Origin: DASQPA01 sp963757335
Lineage (GTDB): Bacteria > Acidobacteriota > Thermoanaerobaculia > Multivoradales > UBA5704
Direction: 5' to 3'
DNA length: 64,000 nt
Assembly (NCBI GenBank): GCA_963757335.1
Contig: CAVWRJ010000005.1
Location: 57,295 to 121,294 of the forward strand
The translations under genes were made by a program, and so were the position numbers. Of this stretch, positions 59,072 through 64,000 are shown piece by piece (position 1 is the first letter of the stretch; every line of letters begins with the position of its first letter). The notes under the pieces are model-generated. The model ran no database searches. It had not been told where the DNA came from and saw only the letters and a list, made by a program, of their open reading frames with translations.

Positions 59072-60082
59072 ATGGCGAACCGTTTACCCGAGGACGAGAA
59101 GGCCAAAAAAGCCAGAGACGAACGCGAGCGGCTGACCGCCCACCGGGGGCTCGCGACCTGGGGCGAAAAGCTGGTGCCGCTCGGCCAGTTCCACGCCGCG
59201 GTACAGGCCGAGGGCCGGGCGCTCTCGCCGGAGGAGCGGGCCACTGCCGCCGCCGCCTACTTGACCGGTGCCCCCGATCCCACTCCGGTCGAGGGGCCGT
59301 ACGCGCGGATCGCGGTCTTCGGCGGGGTCTACAACAATCATCTGGCCTTGGCCGCGCTCTTAGCGGATGCGGCGCGCCGGGGGGCCGAGGCGGTCTACTG
59401 CCTGGGGGACTTGGGCGGGTTCGGTCCGAACCCCGAGAAGATCCGGCCTCTCCTCGTCGAGGGTGGCGTGCGGTCGATCCAGGGCAACTACGAGGAGTCG
59501 CTCGCCGCCGGCCGGGAAGACTGCAACTGCGGCTACACCGATCCGCGGGACAACCACTTCGCCGAGCTCTCCTACCGCTACACCGAGGAGCGGTGCCCGC
59601 CGGAGCTCAAGGCCTGGATGGGGTCGCTGCCGCGCCGCCGGCGGGTGCGGGTGGGCGAGCGCGAGCTGCTCCTCGTGCACGGCTCGCCGCGGCGGATCAA
59701 CGAATTTCTCTTCCAGAGCACCTCGCCCGTCCCCTTCCTCGAAGTGCTCCTCGCCCAGAACCGCTCTGACGGCCTGCTCTCCACCCACACCGGCCTCCAC
59801 TGGCACCGCCGGCTCCCCTCCGGCCGCGACGTGGTGAACGTCGGGGTGATCGGCCGGCCGGCCAACGACGGCGCGACCCACGTCTGGTACGCCCTCCTCG
59901 AAGCGCGGGATGGGGGCCTCGCGGTCGACCTCCTGCCTCTCCCCTACGACCATCAGGAGCTGGCGGCCGAGATGCGCCGCGAGCGGCTCCCCGAGGAGTT
60001 CGTCGAAACCATCCTCTCCGGCTGGTGGACCACCTGCCTGGAGATCCTGCCGTCCCGCGAACGGGCTGCCTCCCGCTTTTGA
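59072..60082 (+). CDS. Metallophosphoesterase-family protein with altered metal motifs
   Basis: The 336-residue protein follows the calcineurin-like order: AVFGGVYNNHLALAAL (usual DxHGN altered), YCLGDLGGFGPNPEKIRPLL (GDxxGxGP intact), IQGNYEES (GNHD changed to GNYE), LLVHGSPRRINEFLFQ and THTGLHWHRRLPSG. Several metal ligands differ from the canonical set, so activity could be altered. An N-terminal basic helix precedes the fold. Adjacency to the radical SAM gene suggests a shared pathway. Confidence 0.75.
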   Translation: MANRLPEDEKAKKARDERERLTAHRGLATWGEKLVPLGQFHAAVQAEGRALSPEERATAAAAYLTGAPDPTPVEGPYARIAVFGGVYNNHLALAALLADAARRGAEAVYCLGDLGGFGPNPEKIRPLLVEGGVRSIQGNYEESLAAGREDCNCGYTDPRDNHFAELSYRYTEERCPPELKAWMGSLPRRRRVRVGERELLLVHGSPRRINEFLFQSTSPVPFLEVLLAQNRSDGLLSTHTGLHWHRRLPSGRDVVNVGVIGRPANDGATHVWYALLEARDGGLAVDLLPLPYDHQELAAEMRRERLPEEFVETILSGWWTTCLEILPSRERAASRF

Positions 60083-60180
60083 GGAACACGACGAGGGGTA
60101 CGAGATGACCCAGCCCGTCTCCGGGTCCTACCCCGGAGTCCGTCCAGGTTATGTCACAATAGATTCGCCTGCCGATTCCC

Positions 60181-61401
60181 ATGCCGGACCCCACCTTCAT
60201 CACCCGAGTTCTCCTGGAGAACTACAAAAGCATCGCCCGCTGCGACGTGGAGCTCGGCCCGCTCACCTTCCTGGTGGGGGCGAACGGTTCCGGTAAGAGC
60301 AACTTCCTCGACGCCCTGCGCTTCGTGGCGGACGCCCTGCGCAGCTCCCTCGATCATGCGCTGCGGGATCGCGGCGGGATCAACGAGGTCCGTCGGCGCT
60401 CTGGAGGGCACCCGACTCATTTCGGCGTCCGAGTGGAGTTCAGACTGCGTTCCGGGCAGCGCGGTCACTATGTTTTCCGGATCGGCGCGCTGAGCGAGGG
60501 GAGGTACAAGGTCCAGCAGGAGGACTGTTGGCTCTCGAATCCAGAGGCCCTGGCCCCCGCTTTCCACTACTCCGTCCAGAGCGGGAAGGTGGTCGAGGCC
60601 AGCGCCCAGGTCATGCCCGCCGCCGTGGGCGACCGGCTCTACCTGGTCAATGCCTCAGGGCTACCCGAGTTTCGGCCGGTCTACGAAGCGTTCTCGAAGA
60701 TGGGGTTCTACAATTTGAACCCCGACAAGATCCGGGATCTCCAGTCGCCCGACGCCGGCGACCTGCTGACTCGGGACGGGAGCAACATCGCGAGCGTGCT
60801 GAGCTCTCTCAGCTCCCACTCTCCGACCGCCAAGACGCGGATCGAGGAGTATCTCGCGAAGATCATCTCCGGCATCCGGCAGGTCGATGCGAAGCCCATC
60901 GGCCCCAAGGAGACTCTGGAGTTCCGGCAGCAGATGGCGGGGTCGGAGCACCCCTGGCGGTTCCTGGCGGCCAACATGTCGGATGGCACCCTCCGGGCTC
61001 TGGGAGTCCTGGTCGCGCTTTTCCAGCCTACCAACGGGCAGCGGCCGAGGGTCCCCTTAGTCGGGATCGAGGAGCCCGAGATCGCTCTCCACCCCGCCGC
61101 CGCCCTGGTCCTCCTCGATGCCATCCGGGAAGCCAGCCGAGCGACCCAGATCCTGGTGACCAGCCATAGCCCAGAGCTACTGGACGACGAGGCCATTGCC
61201 GCCGAGTCGATCCGTGCCGTCGTCGCGGAGCAGGGGCTGACTCGGATCGGACCCTTGGACGAATTTGGGGCCTCGGCCCTGCGAGATCATCTCTGCACTC
61301 CCGGCGAGCTGCTGCGCCTGAATCAACTGGCACCCGATCCCGAGACGGTCAGGAAGGTGGCGGCCATGCAGCTCAACCTTTTTGCCAGGATGCCTGGATA
61401 G
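60181..61401 (+). CDS. AAA family ATPase of AAA_21/OLD-like type (probable defence ATPase)
   Basis: The 406-residue protein has Walker A LVGANGSGKSNFLDAL near residue 32, a signature-like ANMSDGTLRALGVLVALF, Walker B VPLVGIEEPEIALHPAA and the switch ILVTSHSPELLDD. ABC-type ATPases of this kind pair with TOPRIM nucleases or effectors in phage-defence systems such as OLD, PARIS and AbiL. It is followed after three bases by the DUF4276 gene. The base composition is lower in G+C than its neighbours, suggesting transfer. Confidence 0.85.
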   Translation: MPDPTFITRVLLENYKSIARCDVELGPLTFLVGANGSGKSNFLDALRFVADALRSSLDHALRDRGGINEVRRRSGGHPTHFGVRVEFRLRSGQRGHYVFRIGALSEGRYKVQQEDCWLSNPEALAPAFHYSVQSGKVVEASAQVMPAAVGDRLYLVNASGLPEFRPVYEAFSKMGFYNLNPDKIRDLQSPDAGDLLTRDGSNIASVLSSLSSHSPTAKTRIEEYLAKIISGIRQVDAKPIGPKETLEFRQQMAGSEHPWRFLAANMSDGTLRALGVLVALFQPTNGQRPRVPLVGIEEPEIALHPAAALVLLDAIREASRATQILVTSHSPELLDDEAIAAESIRAVVAEQGLTRIGPLDEFGASALRDHLCTPGELLRLNQLAPDPETVRKVAAMQLNLFARMPG

Positions 61402-61404
61402 GCT

Positions 61405-62016
61405 TTGATCCAGCTCGTCTCTATTGTCGAGGGCCAGGGAGAGGTCGAGGCGGTTCCCATCCTCGTTCGCAGGATCGCCAGAGAGATCGAGCCTGGTCTG
61501 CTCGTGCAAACCCATCCGCCATTCAGGGTTCCGCGCAGCAAGCTGATCAAGCCCGGAGTGCTGGAACACTATGTCGACCTCGCTGCCCGCCGCGCCGGCA
61601 GAGCAGGCGTCCTCTTGATCGTGCTCGACAGCGACGACGACTGCCCAGCAGAGTTGGGCCCTCAGCTCTTGTCGCGGGCACAGCCGACGAAAGATGGCTT
61701 CGCAACCAGCGTCTGTCTCGCTCATCGGGAGTTTGAGGCTTGGTTTCTTGCTGCCGCCGAGTCGCTCCGCGGTCAGCGTGGGCTGGTCGAAGATCTTGTC
61801 GGTCCACCCGACCCGGAGGCCAAGCGGGATGCCAAGGGATGGTTGTCGGCACAGATGGAAGAGGGACGTAGTTACGCTCCGACCCTGGACCAACCCGCGT
61901 TGGCATCCCTGCTCGATATCGCCGCTGCCCGGCGCCGCTCCCGCTCGTTCGACCGCTTCTGCCGGGAGGTCACCCGCCTTCTGACCTCCCGCGGAGCCTC
62001 CCCTTTTCTGGGGTAA
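61405..62016 (+). CDS. DUF4276-family TOPRIM-like protein
   Basis: The 203-residue protein starts at TTG 61405, three bases after the ATPase stop. The N-terminus VSIVEGQGEVEAVPILVRRI has the EGxxE TOPRIM motif and LLIVLDSDDDCP has the DxDxD motif. A C-terminal CLAHREFEAWFLAAAESL is the conserved AHxEFEAW of the family. It is the probable nuclease or effector of the ATPase. Its 3' end overlaps the convergent mntA-like gene by 47 bases. Confidence 0.8.
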   Translation: MIQLVSIVEGQGEVEAVPILVRRIAREIEPGLLVQTHPPFRVPRSKLIKPGVLEHYVDLAARRAGRAGVLLIVLDSDDDCPAELGPQLLSRAQPTKDGFATSVCLAHREFEAWFLAAAESLRGQRGLVEDLVGPPDPEAKRDAKGWLSAQMEEGRSYAPTLDQPALASLLDIAAARRRSRSFDRFCREVTRLLTSRGASPFLG

Positions 62017-62302
62017 CGACACGGATGGCGTCTTTCTCCACATAGGACCGAACGCGATCACGGAGACCCGTTTCAGTCACGAGATCGACCTTCGCGCCGA
62101 GGAGCTCCTCCAAGAAGATCTGTAGCTTCATGAAATCGGAGAACGTCGGTGTGGCCTCGAAGGCCACCAAGAAGTCCACGTCACTCTCCGGAAGGGCTTC
62201 ATCGCGCGCTGTGGAGCCGAACAGGCGCAGAGACTTGACACCGAAACGGTCAAAATCTCCTCGGTGATCCTTCAGAACCGCCAGGACATCCTCTCGCCTC
62301 AT
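61970..62302 (-). CDS. MntA-type minimal nucleotidyltransferase, no adjacent HepT
   Basis: The 110-residue protein has LFGSTARDEALPESDVDFLV, GSX10DXD with DVD intact. HepT/HEPN genes normally lie next to such proteins, but none is visible: downstream is DUF4276 in the other direction and upstream is the IS110-type element. The partner may have been lost. It is probably an antitoxin remnant or regulatory protein. Start ATG at 62302. Confidence 0.8.
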   Translation of the reverse strand: MRREDVLAVLKDHRGDFDRFGVKSLRLFGSTARDEALPESDVDFLVAFEATPTFSDFMKLQIFLEELLGAKVDLVTETGLRDRVRSYVEKDAIRVVTPEKGRLRGRSEGG

Positions 62303-62378
62303 CCGGAGCCTCTAGAATTCTTTCGCAGAGCGAACTTAAAAGACCCGCCGAATCCCACCCTCCTATCTGGACTCCTCC

Positions 62379-62876
62379 CGTCAAGCCCCCCGCTGAACGT
62401 CCGGGGCGGGGGCCTTACGGCCGGCCGGGTCTTGACGCCGGTCCTCGGTGCAATGAGGCCGTCGCGGCGGCGCCAGAGCCTGAGAATGCCGTCTGCGGGG
62501 GATGGGGGTGACGGGTTCGCCCGGGGGCTCCGAGCGAGATCCAGGTAGAGCGGTCGTGGCGGAATGGGAGCCACCTGTCTCCTTACCCGAAAGGGCGGGA
62601 GGGGGGAAAGCTCCGCAAGCCGCAGTGCCGAGTGGCTGCGCAGAGAACCGACGGCCGGGGATCGGAGAGACTGCATTCGTATCTTCGGCCTCAGTGTGGA
62701 GCTTCCGAGAGCTCCGGGCCAGGATGGAAGTCGCGCGTCGTGGGGAGCCAATCGCTGTACCGGCCCGAGAGGGCCAGAAGGATCTTCGGCTTGTCCCGAC
62801 GCCGGTCTTACCGGTCGTGCCATCCGTCGATTTCTCTCGCTGCAGTTCACGGCAGGGGCGTAGATCTGTGCGGGCC
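62379..62876 (-). other. Non-coding tail of the IS110-type element
   Basis: No supported gene on either strand; the open frames here are antisense and G+C-driven. Stable pairings include CGTCAAG with CTTGACG (about 62381-62387 and 62431-62437) enclosing C-rich and G-rich runs. In this family a bridge or seeker RNA is encoded in the non-coding part of the element, downstream of the transposase in IS1111 types, so this interval is the candidate location. I see no proof of it. Confidence 0.45.
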
Positions 62877-63917
62877 TCAGGCCGCCAAGGCGGCGACCGA
62901 GGACCGGGATGTAAAGGGTGTGTCGCTCCTCCAGACAGCCCAAACGATGCGAGCCAGCTTGTTGGCCAGGGCGACGGTGGCCTTGTTGTGGCCGCGACGC
63001 TGCTCCACCCGCAAGGCCCAGGCGCGCAGGACATCGAGCTCCTTGCGCCGCTTGGCGGCGTTCAACACGGCGCGGGCGCCGTGAACGAGCAGGCAACGCA
63101 AGTAAGCATCTCCCCTCCGGCTGATCGACCCGAGGCGGCGCACCGGCCCCGAGGAGTGCTCCCGAGGGGTCAGACCCAGGTAGCTGGCGAAGTGTCGACT
63201 GGTGGCGAAGCGCTTCACGTCACCCACGAAGGCGACCATGGCGGTCGCGCCCAGCAGACCGACGCCCGGGATGGACAGCAGCCGCTTGACGACCGGAGTT
63301 TGTTTGGCCAAGGCTTGCAGCTGCTTTTCCACCCTGCCAATGCGCGCTTCCATCTCGCGGATTTCATCGCAAGCCTCCTGGAGGATCAGGCGAAGCGCCG
63401 GTGGGATCTCACACGCTCCCGACAACTGCGCCGAGACCTGCGGCACGACTCGGGCAGCGCCGACGGGAATGCAGATCCCCCACTCTCGCAGCAAGCCGCG
63501 CAACAGGTTGAGCCGAGCGGTGCGTTCGGCCATCCAGGCCGAGCGCAGGCGGTGCAGGCCCGTCAGAACTTGCTGGGACTCCGACTTGACGGGGACGGGA
63601 TGGATCTCCTCATTGCGGTGAGCCTCCAGGAGACCCTTGGCGTCCGCGTGGTCGGTCTTATTGCCGCGAACGTACGGCCGAACGGCGTGCGGCGGCAGCA
63701 GGATCACCTTGTGGCCGAGAGACTGGATCTGGCGAGCCCAGCAATGGGCCGTGCCGCAAGCTTCCAGCAGGACGAGGCAGGGCTGCCTCTCCGCGAAGAA
63801 ACGCAGGAATCGAGACCGGGCTACCCGGTGGGTTTCCGCCACCTTGCCGGGATGATGAGAAACCGCGATCTGGAACTCGTTTTTTGCCAGGTCCACTGCG
63901 ATCGTCGTAGACTCCAT
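62877..63917 (-). CDS. IS110-family transposase
   Basis: The 346-residue protein has the RuvC-like DEDD domain (AVDLAKNEFQIAVS, LLEACGTAHCWARQ, KTDHADAKGLLEA) and the C-terminal Tnp_20 domain (LLSIPGVGLLGATAMVAFVG, YLGLTPREHSSG, SISRRGDAYLRCLLVHGA) with its conserved serine. It recombines DNA through an RNA guide. The ATG at 63917 (MESTTIAVDL) follows GGAGGAG; the open frame to 63959 is upstream. Intact. Confidence 0.95.
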   Translation of the reverse strand: MESTTIAVDLAKNEFQIAVSHHPGKVAETHRVARSRFLRFFAERQPCLVLLEACGTAHCWARQIQSLGHKVILLPPHAVRPYVRGNKTDHADAKGLLEAHRNEEIHPVPVKSESQQVLTGLHRLRSAWMAERTARLNLLRGLLREWGICIPVGAARVVPQVSAQLSGACEIPPALRLILQEACDEIREMEARIGRVEKQLQALAKQTPVVKRLLSIPGVGLLGATAMVAFVGDVKRFATSRHFASYLGLTPREHSSGPVRRLGSISRRGDAYLRCLLVHGARAVLNAAKRRKELDVLRAWALRVEQRRGHNKATVALANKLARIVWAVWRSDTPFTSRSSVAALAA

Positions 63918-64000
63918 GACGGACTCCTCCTTTGGTTCACACCCGCGACTTTGGCACATCGATGCCGACTAAGTCGCAGGAGGAGTCCATTCCATCCCTC

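Larger units (their letters stand above)
62368..63989 (-). mobile_element. IS110/IS1111-type element, provisional bounds
   Basis: An 11-base inverted pair, TGGACTCCTCC at 62368-62378 and GGAGGAGTCCA at 63979-63989, brackets the transposase and fits the subterminal repeats of IS1111-type elements. The 5' flank of the transposase carries a nested hairpin (GCGACTT/AAGTCGC inside GGACTCCTCCT/AGGAGGAGTCC). About 500 bases of non-coding DNA (62379-62876) follow the transposase. The window ends 11 bases beyond the right repeat, so the full right end may continue outside. Length about 1,620 bases. Confidence 0.55.

Noticed and set aside
62303..62876. A HepT gene partner for the MntA-like gene
   Set aside because: No helical protein with RX4H can be read on either strand; the interval has no supported gene and belongs to the IS110-type element.

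Overview
The window is a very G+C-rich bacterial chromosome segment with short intergenic gaps and frequent GTG/TTG starts. I infer a member of the Acidobacteriota, possibly the Thermoanaerobaculia. The grounds are the family mix: a GWxTD-domain protein, a tricorn-like S41 peptidase, a dipeptidyl-peptidase-III-like protease, DUF3467, a CT398-type zinc-ribbon protein and an NYN/OST-HTH protein, plus the rpoD-dnaG-mutS2-rpsU block. This placement is inference; there is no rRNA gene in the window.

Layout. 1-12.6 kb: a truncated Rossmann-like gene, a small secreted protein, a secreted tricorn-like peptidase, an MscS channel, glutamate dehydrogenase, AmrS, a SnoaL-amidohydrolase fusion and a MntA/HepT toxin-antitoxin pair. 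12.6-19.3 kb: tRNA-Asn and the information-processing block rpoD, dnaG, mutS2, rpsU. 19.4-22.5 kb: a complete IS66 element (21-bp inverted repeats, perfect 8-bp target duplication) next to the rpsU promoter, followed by an inverted array of 21-bp repeats. 22.5-34.5 kb: a lipoprotein, a GAF protein, a lytic transglycosylase, a sulfatase-fold pseudoenzyme lipoprotein, a CAU tRNA, a zinc-ribbon protein, YggS, DivIVA, a second nucleotidyltransferase toxin-antitoxin pair, HutI and an FKBP isomerase. 34.5-50.6 kb: an M49-like peptidase, an EVE protein, GWxTD and DUF3467 proteins, a Wzm/Wzt polysaccharide exporter, a second array of 21-22 bp palindromic units, a YfhO-like membrane protein, the NYN protein, an M48 peptidase, ahcY behind an S-adenosylhomocysteine riboswitch, a methyltransferase and a 34-residue lysine-rich protein. 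50.7-60.1 kb: a B12/radical-SAM protein, then a six-gene operon (FAD oxidoreductase, fatty acyl-AMP ligase, acyl carrier protein, ICMT-type methyltransferase, type III polyketide synthase, membrane protein) that reads as a phenolic-lipid or alkylpyrone pathway; divergent from it are a radical SAM protein and a metallophosphoesterase-like protein. 60.1-64 kb: an AAA ATPase plus TOPRIM-like DUF4276 pair (probable phage defence), an unpaired MntA, and an IS110/IS1111-type element.

The most interesting items are (i) the type III PKS operon with its own FAAL-ACP loading module, (ii) a three-copy intergenic repeat at 6.9, 12.8 and 49.4 kb whose stems covary around a conserved core, (iii) two unrelated helically phased 21-bp repeat arrays, (iv) the ATPase/TOPRIM island, and (v) short GATGCC/GACATC-type microrepeats placed in frame in linkers of many unrelated proteins.

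Caution: eight genes are broken by eleven apparent frameshifts. Nearly all can be repaired by one base in a G or C run, so consensus sequence errors are more likely than gene decay. Those genes are annotated as full-length with the break positions stated.
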